Made by a program: the position numbers and the translations under genes. From Ardenticatenales bacterium (lineage in GTDB: Bacteria; Chloroflexota; Anaerolineae; Promineifilales; Promineifilaceae), in contig JACKBM010000014.1 in NCBI GenBank assembly GCA_020634575.1, positions 52,496 to 116,495 on the forward strand: a DNA stretch of 64,000 bases, written 5' to 3'. Every line of letters starts with the position of its first letter. The first letter of the stretch is position 1. The notes below the pieces were generated by a model. The model searched no databases, was not told where the DNA came from, and saw nothing but the letters and a program-made list of their open reading frames with translations. Shown here piece after piece: positions 40,834 through 49,671 of this stretch.

Positions 40834-41587
40834 TCAGCGCGCCGCATGTTCGCGCACCAGCGTGATGAAAACATCCTCCATGGTGGGCTCGTTGGTATGG
40901 GGCAGATTACGGCTGGCCAGGTTTTGCTTTAGCGCATCCGGTGTATCCAGCGCCAGCAGACGGCCGGCGTACATGATGCCCAGGCGATGGCAATATTCGG
41001 CCTCATCCATGTAATGGGTGGTGACAAAAATGGTGGTGCCGCCTTCGGCCAGGTCGTAGATGATGTCCCAGAAGGCACGGCGGGCGTTGGGGTCGACGCC
41101 GCTGGTGGGTTCGTCCAGGACGATGAGCTCCGGCCGGTGCGTCAACGCCACGCCCAACGCCACCCGCTGCCGCCAGCCCGTGGGCAACGCTGCGACCCGC
41201 TCGCGTCGCTGTTCGCTCAGGTTAAGTCGTTCCAGGAGTTCGCTGATGCGCTGATCCGGCCGGTTCACCCCGTACATGCCAGCGTAAAACTCCATGTTTT
41301 CCGCCACCGTCAACTCGTCATACAGGGCGAACTTTTGCGACATGTAGCCCACCCGCGGCCGCAGCTTTTCCGCCTCCTCATTGATATCCAGCCCCAGGAC
41401 GCGCCCGCTCCCAGACGTCGGCCGCAGCAGCCCCAGCAACATGCGTATCGTGGTTGTCTTGCCGGAGCCGTTCGGCCCCAGGTAGCCGACAATCTCACCG
41501 GGCTGACGGCGAACGTCACGTCGTCGACGGCAAAAAACGGTCCGAATTTTGGTTAAACCAGGTTACTTCAATTGCTGGCGCCATCAT
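40834..41587 (-). pseudogene. ABC export ATP-binding protein (YbhF-like), frameshifted near the N-terminus
   Basis: About 250 residues if read across frameshifts. The intact part (40834-41442) holds the signature-like region LPTGWRQRVALG, Walker B LIVLDEPTSGVDP and H-loop TTHYMDEAEYC. Upstream, VTFAV and then PGEIVGYLGPNGSGKTTTIRML (Walker A) lie in different frames, with indels near 41560, 41545 and 41506. The likely start is ATG 41587, inside the end of the other ATPase gene. The signature LPTGW instead of LSGGQ is seen in some ABC-2 drug exporters. No stop codon interrupts the correct reading, so consensus errors are as likely as real mutation. Confidence 0.8.
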
Positions 41588-42503
41588 GTTCATCCAGTAG
41601 CTCGATAAACGCATCTTCCAGGGTCGGCGGCACAGCTGCCAGCCGTTCGATGGTGATGCCCGCCTGGCTGGCCGCCGCGGCAGCCGGGCCAGAATCTCGG
41701 CCTGACCCTGCGCCGGCAGCCGCAGATGGAGCTTGTGACCAAAGGGGCGCACCGATTCCACCCGCCGGGTCGGCTGCCGTCAGCCGGCGCAGTTCGCGGT
41801 CAGGCGTACCGACAAGTTCGTAGATGCGTCCCCTGCAAGCCGGCAGTCAGCTCAGCCACCGTACCCTGTTCCAGTAGGCGGCCCTCGCGCAGAAAACCGA
41901 CCCGGCTACAGCGGCTGGCCTCATCCATGTACGGGTGCTGACCAGGACCGTCACCCCCTTCGTCTCGCACCACCCGGCTGATCAATTCCCAGAAATCCTG
42001 TCTTGTGACAGGATCGACGCCGCCGGTGGGTTCGTCGAGAGCAGGAGTTTCGGCCGGTGGATGAGGGCCGTGGCCAGACCCAGTTTTTGCTTCATGCCGC
42101 CGGATAGCCGGTCCGCCCGGCGGTCGGCAAAGGGGGCCAGGCCAACAAAGGCCAGCATCTCATCCCGGCGCGGCTGCCAGTCGCTGGCTTTCAATCCATT
42201 CACCTCAGCAAAAAAGCGTAGATTCTCCTCAACGGTGAGGTCACCATACAGGCTGAAACGTTGCGGCAGATAGCCGATATGGCGGCGTAGTTCGTTAAGC
42301 CCGGTGCGCAAATCGCAGCCGGCGACCTGGCCATCACCCCCATCAAGCCGCAACGCGCCGACCAGCAGGCGGAAGGTGGTCGTCTTGCCGGCACCATCCG
42401 GCCCGACTAGCCCGTAAATCTCGCCGGGGGTGATGTTCAGGTCCAACCGGTCCACCGCGACGCGGTCGCCAAACCGCTTGGTCAGCCCGCGGACCTGAAT
42501 CAT
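41568..42503 (-). pseudogene. ABC export ATP-binding protein (YbhF-like), multiple frameshifts in its C-terminal half
   Basis: About 310 residues if repaired. The first 160 residues are intact: Walker A VGPDGAGKTTT and signature LSGGMKQKLGLA. At about 42036 the frame breaks just before LDEPTGGVDPVTRQDFW. Further indels near 41958, 41931, 41830, 41762 and 41672 are needed to read VSTPYMDEASRC, GRIYELVGTPDRELRRLTA, VESVRPFGHKLHLRLPAQG and the normal end PTLEDAFIELLDEHDGASN. All conserved motifs survive. Its ATG overlaps the stop of the adaptor gene. Confidence 0.8.
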
Positions 42504-43681
42504 TGGCCCCCCTCCGCAAAGGTGGCATCAACGGGCATGCCCGGTTTGAGCCGCCCGGCCTCATCGGTCACGAGTATTTCCACCGCGTAGACGGTGGTGG
42601 CTCGTCCTTCAGCGGTTTGCACGTTGCGTGGGGTAAATTCGGCCTGGTCGGCAATGCGCCGCACCGTGCCCTGGAAGATATCGCCGGGGAAGGAATCCGC
42701 CTGGATCGTGGCACTGTCGCCGACATTGATCTGGCCATACTGATCTTCGGGCACGTAGACGGTCATCGTCAATTCGCTCAGGTCGGCCAGGACCAGCAGG
42801 GCGGCGCCGGGGGCGGCCAGCTCACCCACATCCGCGGCCCGGGTCAGGACGAGGCCCGCGATTGGCGCCGTCAACGTCTGCCGCTCAATCTGGCTTTGCA
42901 GCACGCTGACAGCCGCCTCCGCTGCGGCGATCTGGGCCTGGGCGGCAGCTAGCTGCTCAGTGCGAGCGCCGCTGGCGAGCAGATCTCGCTGGGCCACGGC
43001 GGCATCAACACCTGCTTCAGCTGTAAGTTTTTGGGCGGCCAGCAGCTGCGCCTGTTGGGTCAGCGCCGTTTGTAGCTGCTGGGCCCAGGCTAACTGCCCA
43101 TTCAGCCCGGCGGCGCTCCCTTGCAGTTGCCCCAGCGAGGCGAGCTGCTCCGGCGTGGCCGTGCCTTGCTGCTGGGCTGCCTGTATGGCCACAATTGCCG
43201 CCTGGTTGGCGGCAATATCCGCCGTCAGCGTCTCAATCTGGGCGGCCACATCCTCAGCCTGGCTCTCAATCTGGTCAATTTGCTCATTGAGCGCGTCCAG
43301 GGCTGCCTGGGCCCGGCTGATACCGGCTTCGGCCGCTGCCAGTTGGGCCGACGATGCGCCGGCCAGCAGCAGATCGTAGTTGGCCTGGGCGGCGGCCAGC
43401 CCGGCCTGGGCCTGGGCCAACTGGCCTGTGAGCAACGTCGTGTCAAACTCAACCAGCACCTGCCCGGCGGCCACCTGGTCGCCTTCATTGACATGGATAG
43501 CGGTGATGCGGCCGCCCAGCTCCGGGCTGATGGTCACTTCGCGGACTTCGATGGTGCCGGATGCGGCCAGATTTCCTTCCGCGGCGGCCTGGTTCCGGCC
43601 GTAGAAAAACCAGTAGCCGGCCCCGCCCAGGACCAACAAGACAAAAACAACGCGAATGATGAGGGTTGGGGAACGTTTCAT
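42500..43681 (-). CDS. HlyD-family membrane fusion protein (YbhG-like)
   Basis: A 393-residue adaptor with an N-terminal TM anchor (about 7-26), lipoyl halves (GGRITAIHVNEGDQVAAGQVLVEFD and LTAPIAGLVLTRAADVGELAAPG), a long Ala/Gln-rich coiled-coil (about 75-265) and a barrel region (VYVPEDQYGQINVGDSATIQ). It links the ABC-2 exporter to the outer layer or exterior. The order TetR-permease-adaptor-ATPase-ATPase matches a ybhGFSR-like efflux operon. A CAGGAG site precedes the ATG. Confidence 0.94.
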   Translation of the reverse strand: MKRSPTLIIRVVFVLLVLGGAGYWFFYGRNQAAAEGNLAASGTIEVREVTISPELGGRITAIHVNEGDQVAAGQVLVEFDTTLLTGQLAQAQAGLAAAQANYDLLLAGASSAQLAAAEAGISRAQAALDALNEQIDQIESQAEDVAAQIETLTADIAANQAAIVAIQAAQQQGTATPEQLASLGQLQGSAAGLNGQLAWAQQLQTALTQQAQLLAAQKLTAEAGVDAAVAQRDLLASGARTEQLAAAQAQIAAAEAAVSVLQSQIERQTLTAPIAGLVLTRAADVGELAAPGAALLVLADLSELTMTVYVPEDQYGQINVGDSATIQADSFPGDIFQGTVRRIADQAEFTPRNVQTAEGRATTVYAVEILVTDEAGRLKPGMPVDATFAEGGQ

Positions 43682-43696
43682 CGGAACTCCTGCCGG

Positions 43697-44830
43697 TTAA
43701 TCCAGCCGTTTGCGGAAGCGCGTGGCGGCCGCGCCCATGATGATCAGGCCAAAGATGGTGAGGGCGAAAACCTCGTTACCCAGCGCTTCCAGGCCGGCGC
43801 CCTTGATGATGATGCCGCGCACAACAACCAGAAAGTAGCGCAGGGGAATGACATAGCTCACCGCCTGCAGGATGGCGGGCATGGCCGCGAGGGGGTAAAT
43901 AAAACCACTCAGAAAGATCGATGGCAGCAGGGTAAACATCGTCATGATGGTCGCTTCCTGCTGCGTATTGGAGATGGTGGAAATGAAGATGCCCATGCCC
44001 AGCGTCGAAACGACAAAGAGGGCGGAGAGGCCCAACAGCAAGGCCAGGCTGCCATTGATCGGCACCTTAAACAGGTAGACGCCGGCGATCAGCACCTCCA
44101 GCATGGTGAAGAAAAGGATGATGACGTAGGGAAACACCTTGCCCAGGACCAATTCCCAGGATTGCAGCGGCGTCACGATGAGCTGTTCGATGGTGCCGCG
44201 CTCCCGTTCGCGCACGATGGCGGTGGAGGTCAGCATGGTGGCCAGGAACTGGAGGATGAGGCCGATCAGGGCCGGGATCATGTAATAGGCGCTGACCAGG
44301 TCGGGGTTGTACCAGACCTGGGTGCTGACGTTGAGAGCCGGGCGGAACAGGGCGGACTGGCCCCTGGCGGCCAACCGGCCGGTCGCAATCTCCGCCCCCA
44401 CGCTCTGCCCAATCAGGGTGGCGGCGGCCAGGGCGGTGTTGGCCGTGGTCGGGTCAGAGCCGTCGATGATGAAGGCGACGGCGGCTGGTTCGCCGCTCGC
44501 CAGCCGCCGGCTGTAATCCGGCGGGATGATCATGGCTGCCTGGGCGTTGTTCGCCTCAATCAACTGCTGCAGTTCCCCTTCCGACTGCACGTCATAGCGC
44601 AGGGCAAAATAATCAGCCGCCCGGTAAGCTTCGATGAGTTCCCGTGAGGCGGCGCTTTTGTCCTGGTCAAAGACGACCAGGGGGACATTGCGCACGTCGT
44701 TGGTGGCGGCGTAGCCCAGGAGCACCAGCTGCACAAAGGGCAGCAGGAAGGTCAGGGCCAGGGTACGCGGATCACGCCGGATCTGGATAAATTCCTTGCG
44801 AATGAGGGAGCGCAGCCGCTGCCAGAACAT
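43697..44830 (-). CDS. ABC-2 type export permease (YbhR/YbhS-like)
   Basis: A 377-residue permease: one N-terminal TM (about 24-43), an extracytoplasmic domain (VPLVVFDQDKSAASRELIEAYRAADYF, AAMIIPPDYSRRL), then five C-terminal TM segments. The coupling region is RERERGTIEQLIVTPLQSWELVLGK. This class exports drugs, bile salts or other hydrophobic compounds using a cytosolic ATPase pair. The ATG sits directly against the TetR stop. Only one permease is present here, so it would act as a homodimer. Confidence 0.95.
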   Translation of the reverse strand: MFWQRLRSLIRKEFIQIRRDPRTLALTFLLPFVQLVLLGYAATNDVRNVPLVVFDQDKSAASRELIEAYRAADYFALRYDVQSEGELQQLIEANNAQAAMIIPPDYSRRLASGEPAAVAFIIDGSDPTTANTALAAATLIGQSVGAEIATGRLAARGQSALFRPALNVSTQVWYNPDLVSAYYMIPALIGLILQFLATMLTSTAIVRERERGTIEQLIVTPLQSWELVLGKVFPYVIILFFTMLEVLIAGVYLFKVPINGSLALLLGLSALFVVSTLGMGIFISTISNTQQEATIMTMFTLLPSIFLSGFIYPLAAMPAILQAVSYVIPLRYFLVVVRGIIIKGAGLEALGNEVFALTIFGLIIMGAAATRFRKRLD

Positions 44831-45448
44831 TCAGGCCTCCTCGGGAGCGGCCGGTGCGGCCAGACCCGTCAGAAAAATGTCGATCACAGCATCAAGGTAC
44901 GCCGAATCCGCCAGCGCCTCTTTGCGCAGCGCCGGGAGCATCAGTTTGCCCATCGCCTGGGGGAAGATCAGCCCCATGAAGGCCCGCGCGCTCACATGCA
45001 CGTCATGAGGCCGCAGCCGCCCCAGCTCAATCTGGTGAGCGAGGTAGCGTTGCAGGAAACCGAGGACGCGCAGGATGATTTTGTCACCCAACACATCGGC
45101 CAGTTTCTGCCGTTTGGGCAGTTCAGTCAGCATTAGCCGAATCAATTTGGACATGGCCGGCTGCTCCAGCATGGTGAAATAGCTCAACGCCAGCTGATGC
45201 AGCACCTGGCGTGGCGGCTGGTCCAGCAGCGCATCGGCATGAAAGATGTTTTGCAGAAATGGGGAATGAGCGGTCAGGACTTCCTGAAACAGCGCCTCTT
45301 TGGTCGGGAAATACCAGTAGATGAGGGAAGGGGAGTTCAGGCGCGCTGCCCGGGCAATGCTCTTGATGGTCGCGCTATGAAAGCCCTTGTTGGCAAACTC
45401 GTCAAAAGCGGCAGCCAGAATCTCCTGGCGGCGTTCCTGTTCTTCCAT
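44831..45448 (-). CDS. TetR-family transcriptional regulator of the minus-strand export operon
   Basis: A 205-residue TetR protein. The N-terminal HTH (RRQEILAAAFDEFANKGFHSATIKSIARAARLNSPSLIYWYFPTKEALFQEVL) is standard; the ligand domain is C-terminal. It is the first gene of its own operon and is preceded by a promoter and a 22-base perfect palindrome, so autorepression is very likely. Its inducer is probably a substrate of the exporter. Confidence 0.95.
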   Translation of the reverse strand: MEEQERRQEILAAAFDEFANKGFHSATIKSIARAARLNSPSLIYWYFPTKEALFQEVLTAHSPFLQNIFHADALLDQPPRQVLHQLALSYFTMLEQPAMSKLIRLMLTELPKRQKLADVLGDKIILRVLGFLQRYLAHQIELGRLRPHDVHVSARAFMGLIFPQAMGKLMLPALRKEALADSAYLDAVIDIFLTGLAAPAAPEEA

Positions 45449-45456
45449 AATTAATC

Positions 45457-45478
45457 CTTGATTGAACGTTCAATCAAG
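45457..45478. promoter_or_regulatory. Perfect 22-bp palindrome, TetR operator of the minus-strand operon
   Basis: Each arm is CTTGATTGAAC, meeting at a central CG without spacer. It begins directly after the minus-strand -10 box (45479-45484) and ends 8 bases before the TetR ATG. Confidence 0.88.
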
Positions 45479-45507
45479 AAGATAAACCTTTTTGCCCGCA
45501 AATGCAA
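45479..45507 (-). promoter_or_regulatory. Promoter of the minus-strand TetR/exporter operon
   Basis: On the minus strand: TTGCAT (45507-45502), 17 bases, TATCTT (45484-45479). The palindromic operator follows at the expected transcription start. Confidence 0.75.
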
Positions 45508-45632
45508 GGGATTGGCAGGGGGCCATGCAGCGTGGCGATAGCCACACGGATTCCCACGGGCGTTCACTCCTGTGGGGCGGGAATGACTGTGTGGTTGGCG
45601 GCTCTTAACAGGTTTTACTGCGCCTGTACCCA

Positions 45633-45661
45633 TTGACATTCAGCACCAGGAGGCGTATCCT
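45633..45661 (+). promoter_or_regulatory. Promoter of the plus-strand TetR/exporter operon
   Basis: TTGACA (45633-45638), 17 bases, TATCCT (45656-45661). The -10 overlaps the first arm of the TAGACT-type operator. Confidence 0.82.
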
Positions 45662-45705
45662 AGACTTGTCGTTCTAGACTAAAAAGTCTAGGATTTGCAG
45701 TCTAG
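45658..45705. promoter_or_regulatory. TAGACT/AGTCTA operator cluster, probable TetR site of the plus-strand operon
   Basis: The outer arms TCCTAGACTT (45658-45667) and AAGTCTAGGA (45684-45693) are perfectly complementary. An inner palindrome CTAGACT-AAAA-AGTCTAG spans 45674-45691, and a further AGTCTAG lies at 45699-45705. The cluster covers the promoter -10 and ends 33 bases before the second TetR gene. Confidence 0.82.
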
Positions 45706-45738
45706 TCTTAAATTAGGTCAATTATCAGGGAGTGATGG

Positions 45739-46356
45739 ATGGGCGAAAAGCAGGACGAGCGGCGCAACGAAATATTGGCCGCGGCCTTACAGGCCTTCAG
45801 CGAAAATGGCTACGACAAGACCAGCATTGACGACGTCGTCCGGGCCACCGGGCTGAGCAAAGGCACCATCTACTGGTATTTCAAGAACAAACAGGCCCTG
45901 TTTACGGCGCTGATGGAATTTGTGGTCGACGGGCTTTTTGCTGATTTTGAGCAGGTCCTCTCCAGCTCCCAGCCGATGCCGCCACGGGCCGCCCTTACAG
46001 CCATCCTGGACGGGATCAACGCGGTCCTGGAAATGAATCCGAAAGCGGCCTCCATGACGGTGGATTTTATGTTGCAGGGGCTGCATTACCCGGAGATGCA
46101 GCAGCGCTATGCCGCCTTCTACGCCGAGTTTATCAGCGGGTTGGGGGGCATCATTCAGCGGGGCATTGATGATGGTGAGTTCCGCGAGGTCGACCCATAC
46201 GCCGCCGCTGCCGCATTCATCGGCCTGGGCGATGGCATCATGATGCAGGCACTGATCGCGCCACAAATTGCACTGGACTGGGATTGGGAAGTTAAAAAGG
46301 TATTACTGACGGCGGAACAGCTGTTTCTGCAGGGGCTGCTGAAGGATGGCGCATGA
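45739..46356 (+). CDS. TetR-family transcriptional regulator of the plus-strand export operon
   Basis: A 205-residue TetR protein: RRNEILAAALQAFSENGYDKTSIDDVVRATGLSKGTIYWYFKNKQALFTALM is the HTH; a TetR_C-type helical ligand domain follows. It is first in a five-gene operon with two ATPases and two permeases. Its operators (TAGACT type) differ from those of the neighbouring TetR gene, so the two operons should respond to different signals although they share the intergenic region. Confidence 0.95.
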   Translation: MGEKQDERRNEILAAALQAFSENGYDKTSIDDVVRATGLSKGTIYWYFKNKQALFTALMEFVVDGLFADFEQVLSSSQPMPPRAALTAILDGINAVLEMNPKAASMTVDFMLQGLHYPEMQQRYAAFYAEFISGLGGIIQRGIDDGEFREVDPYAAAAAFIGLGDGIMMQALIAPQIALDWDWEVKKVLLTAEQLFLQGLLKDGA

Positions 46357-47309
46357 TGAGTCCGGAACCATTAATCACGATTGAGGCGGCCCAGCGCCGT
46401 TTCCGGCAGACGCTGGCAATCGCGGATGTCTCGCTGACCATTCAGCCGGGCGAGCTGTTTGGCGTCGTTGGGCCGGATGGGGCGGGCAAGTCGACCCTGC
46501 TCCGGCTGCTGGCTGCCGTGCTGGACCCGACAGCCGGGCGCATCACCATCGCCGGCCATGACAGCGTGGCCGAAGCGGAAGCGATTAAAGCGATGATGGG
46601 CTACATGCCGCAGCGCTTTGGCCTGTATCACGATCTGACGGTGCGCGAGAATCTCAATTTTACCGCCGCCATTTATGGGGTTCAGGGTGCACAGCTCAAG
46701 GCGCGTTTGGCGCAATTATACGACTTCACCAATCTGGCGGATTTTAAGGATTTTCCGGCCGGTAAGCTCAGCGGCGGCATGCAAAAGAAGCTGGCCCTGG
46801 CCTGCGCCCTCATCCACGAGCCGTCTCTTCTCCTGCTCGACGAACCCACCACCGGTGTAGATCCCGTCGCCCGGCGTGACTTCTGGGATCTGCTCTCCGG
46901 CCTGCACGCCCAGGGCACGACGACGGTCGTCAGCACCCCCTACATGGACGAAGCGGAGCGCTGCAACCGGGTGGCGCTGCTCTACCAGGGCGCCATCCTG
47001 GCCTGCGACACGCCGGCGGCGATCAAGGCGCAAGTCCCTGGCTCAGTCATGGCGCTGGTCTCGTCGGATAACCTGCAGGCCGAGCAGGTGCTGCAAGATA
47101 TGGGCGGTCTCATCGATATTCAGACTTACGGCAACTTGCTGAATCTCATCGTGGCGGATCCAGCGGTGGCCCGGGTCGCGGTCACGGAGCAACTGGCTGG
47201 TGCGGGCATTACGATTCATTCGCTACAGCCGGCGCCGCTACGCATGGAAGAGGCGTTTATTTACCTGGTCAATCATGCGGCTGCTGGTGAGGCAGTCAGG
47301 GAAGGGTAA
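46353..47309 (+). CDS. ABC export ATP-binding protein (first of plus-strand operon, YbhF N-half-like)
   Basis: A 318-residue ATPase: Walker A GPDGAGKST, LYHDLTVRENL, signature LSGGMQKKLALA, Walker B LLLLDEPTTGVDP and the H-loop region VVSTPYMDEAERC, with Ser-Thr-Pro instead of a His. This STPYMDE form is typical of the non-canonical first ATPase in YbhF-type pairs. It overlaps the TetR gene by 4 bases. The C-terminal extension (LRMEEAFIYLV) is characteristic of the drug-exporter DrrA/YbhF group. Confidence 0.95.
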   Translation: MMSPEPLITIEAAQRRFRQTLAIADVSLTIQPGELFGVVGPDGAGKSTLLRLLAAVLDPTAGRITIAGHDSVAEAEAIKAMMGYMPQRFGLYHDLTVRENLNFTAAIYGVQGAQLKARLAQLYDFTNLADFKDFPAGKLSGGMQKKLALACALIHEPSLLLLDEPTTGVDPVARRDFWDLLSGLHAQGTTTVVSTPYMDEAERCNRVALLYQGAILACDTPAAIKAQVPGSVMALVSSDNLQAEQVLQDMGGLIDIQTYGNLLNLIVADPAVARVAVTEQLAGAGITIHSLQPAPLRMEEAFIYLVNHAAAGEAVREG

Positions 47310-48517
47310 TGATGAATGTGCGACAGATGGTCGCCCTGGCGCGTAAGGAATTTTTCCACATCCTGCGCGATCCCGGTACCTTGCTGCTGGTGACGCTGGG
47401 CCCCGTTTTCCTGATGCTGACCTTCATTTATATGCTGACCTCCGAGGTCAAGAATGCGCCGGTTGGCATCATCGACCGGGCCGAAAATGAAGCCAGCGCC
47501 GAACTGATCCGGCGCATAGACGACGACCCCGTGGCCCGCGTTGAGGCTTACTATGATGCGCCTGAGGCGACCGATGACGCTTTCCTGCGCGGCGATATTG
47601 TCGCCGTCGTCGACATCCCGGCAGATTATGGCCAATTCTCGCTGACCGGCGCCGTGCCGACCGTCGACATCATCATTGACGGGATGGAGCCGACCTCTGC
47701 CGAGGCAGTGCTGGAGGCAATTTACGCCATCGCCGACGAGCATACCCGTGAGATGGCGACCGCCTTGCTCAGCCAACTGGGCCAGAGCCCTGACTTGCTC
47801 CAGCTGCCGATCCAGGTTGAGACGGAAACGTTGTTTAACCCGGATTTACGTAGCGTGGTTGATTTCTATCCTGGCCTGATGGGGATGATGCTGACCCTGC
47901 CGGCGCTGGCGTTGGCCCTGTCGCTAGCTCGTGAAGCGGAAAATGGCACGCTGGAGCAGCTGGTGGCCAGCCCGGTGAACAAGCGGGCTCTCCTGATTGG
48001 CAAAATGCTGCCCTATCTCGTTTTCGGCATGCTTGACGTGATTATTTTGCTGATTGTCGGCCGGCTGGCTTATGATGTGCCGTTTCGCGGATCGCTGCCG
48101 GAGTATTTGCTGGTGGCGCTGCTGTTCAACATGGCTAATCTGGGCGTGGCGCTGTTGATCGCTGTGCTGGTGCGGAGCCAGCAGGTAGCGATGATCGTGG
48201 CCATCCTGGTCTTCTTCGTGCCGCCCTTCTTCCTGTCTGGTCTCTTCTTCCCGGCCGATGCCATGCCGTTCCTGGTGCAGCTGGAGATGGCCAGCTTCCC
48301 CTCGGTCCATTATGTGGCCCTGGCGAAGGCGATGTTTTTGCAGGGCACCCATATCCGCGACTTGCTGTTCAACTTCATCATTTTGACCATCCTGGCTTTT
48401 GAACTGCTGGAGGTCGCTGCCTTCATCTTCCGCAAGAAGATCATCCTGACGTGGCCCTGGCGGCGCCAACGCGTGGCGCTATCGGCTGATGGTGCTCAGG
48501 GGAGGGCAAGCTCATGA
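47309..48517 (+). CDS. ABC-2 type export permease (first of pair)
   Basis: A 402-residue permease starting at an ATG that overlaps the ATPase stop (TAATG). It has an N-terminal cytosolic arm and TM (about 24-44), an extracytoplasmic domain (VDIIIDGMEPTSAEAVLEAIYAI) and five TM segments. The coupling segment is LAREAENGTLEQLVASPVNKRALLIGK. It pairs with the next gene as a heterodimeric YbhS/YbhR-like membrane unit. Confidence 0.95.
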   Translation: MMNVRQMVALARKEFFHILRDPGTLLLVTLGPVFLMLTFIYMLTSEVKNAPVGIIDRAENEASAELIRRIDDDPVARVEAYYDAPEATDDAFLRGDIVAVVDIPADYGQFSLTGAVPTVDIIIDGMEPTSAEAVLEAIYAIADEHTREMATALLSQLGQSPDLLQLPIQVETETLFNPDLRSVVDFYPGLMGMMLTLPALALALSLAREAENGTLEQLVASPVNKRALLIGKMLPYLVFGMLDVIILLIVGRLAYDVPFRGSLPEYLLVALLFNMANLGVALLIAVLVRSQQVAMIVAILVFFVPPFFLSGLFFPADAMPFLVQLEMASFPSVHYVALAKAMFLQGTHIRDLLFNFIILTILAFELLEVAAFIFRKKIILTWPWRRQRVALSADGAQGRASS

Positions 48518-49659
48518 GGCAGTTCATTTTACGCACGTTGGCCATCGCCTGGAAAGAGCTGCTGCACATGCGCAAGGATCGGGTGATGCTGCCGTTTCTC
48601 GTGGTTGGTTTCCTGGCTGAGCTGACCTTTGTTGCCTGGGCCACCTCCCAGCCCATCGACAACCTGAACCTGACGGTGGTTGATCTGGACCAGTCCGACC
48701 AGAGTGTCGCTCTCATCGAGGCGTTGGCGGCGACCGATACCCTGACGCTGCGCCGTGAACTGGGCAGCGAAGCGGAGGCGCTGGCCGCCATGGACCAGAT
48801 CAATACGCTATTGGCGCCCCATGCCAATACGGTGCTGGCGCTGGTGATACCGGCCGGTTTTGGCGCCGACCTCGCCAGCGGCGCCCAGCCAGAGGTTAAA
48901 ATGCTGCTCAACGGCGCTGAATCGGTGGCTGCCCGTGAAGCCCGCCGCGTCGCCGAGCAGACCATCCTCGAACAGGGAATGCGGGTTCGCTTTAACATGG
49001 AACCGGCCGATTATGCTGACCAGCTGCCCCAGGTCACCGTCAAATACAATCCTGACCTGGAGCGCAGCTGGTATACCCTGCCCGGCGAGGCCGCTCTGAT
49101 CTTCTACATGGTCACTATGGTGCTGGCGGCGCTGGCTATCTCCCGTGAGCGGGAGCAGGGCACCTATGAGCAGCTCCGCGTCATGCCCTTCCGCGCCTCG
49201 GAGGTCATCCTGGGCAAAGCGCTCAGCCCAATGCTGGTCGGCTACGTCCTCTTCCTGCTGGTGCTGGCATTGATGACCATCGTCTTTGGTGTGCCGCTGC
49301 GTGGCTCGCTGCTGTTACTGATGGGCCTGGCGCTGCTCTACCTGCTGGCGGAAATGGGCAAGGGCGTCCTGCTGAGTCTGGTCGCCCGCACCCAGCTCCA
49401 GGCGGTATTGCTTGTCTTTGTCCTGGTCATGCTGGATCTCATCTTCAGCGGCTATGCTGTTGCCGTCGAGACGATGCCGCCCTTTGTCCAGACCGTCGCC
49501 AACGTCATCCCCATCCGCCATTGGCTGGTGATCCTGCGTGGCGTGATGTTGAAGGGGGCCGGCCTCGATATTCTCTGGCCGCAGGTGCTGGCCCTGGCCG
49601 GGCTGGCGGTCGTTATCATCAGTTTCACCGCCTGGCAATACCGCCGCAGTGTCAGCTAA
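48514..49659 (+). CDS. ABC-2 type export permease (second of pair)
   Basis: A 381-residue permease with the same architecture as the preceding one; the coupling segment is ISREREQGTYEQLRVMPFRASEVILGK and the end is AWQYRRSVS. It overlaps the first permease gene by 4 bases and has a GGGGAGGG site. The pair probably forms a heterodimeric channel for lipophilic export substrates. Confidence 0.95.
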   Translation: MRQFILRTLAIAWKELLHMRKDRVMLPFLVVGFLAELTFVAWATSQPIDNLNLTVVDLDQSDQSVALIEALAATDTLTLRRELGSEAEALAAMDQINTLLAPHANTVLALVIPAGFGADLASGAQPEVKMLLNGAESVAAREARRVAEQTILEQGMRVRFNMEPADYADQLPQVTVKYNPDLERSWYTLPGEAALIFYMVTMVLAALAISREREQGTYEQLRVMPFRASEVILGKALSPMLVGYVLFLLVLALMTIVFGVPLRGSLLLLMGLALLYLLAEMGKGVLLSLVARTQLQAVLLVFVLVMLDLIFSGYAVAVETMPPFVQTVANVIPIRHWLVILRGVMLKGAGLDILWPQVLALAGLAVVIISFTAWQYRRSVS

Positions 49660-49671
49660 AAGGAGCCTATT

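Noticed and set aside
40806..40835. sdpC-like toxin ORF next to the SdpRI pair
   Set aside because: Only promoter sequence and the end of the convergent-side ATPase gene are present; no secreted small ORF was found.
43121..44647. 508-residue plus-strand ORF
   Set aside because: It lies antisense to the HlyD and ABC-2 permease genes, is extremely rich in Gly, Gln, Asp and His and has no family pattern. It is a shadow frame of GC-rich coding sequence.
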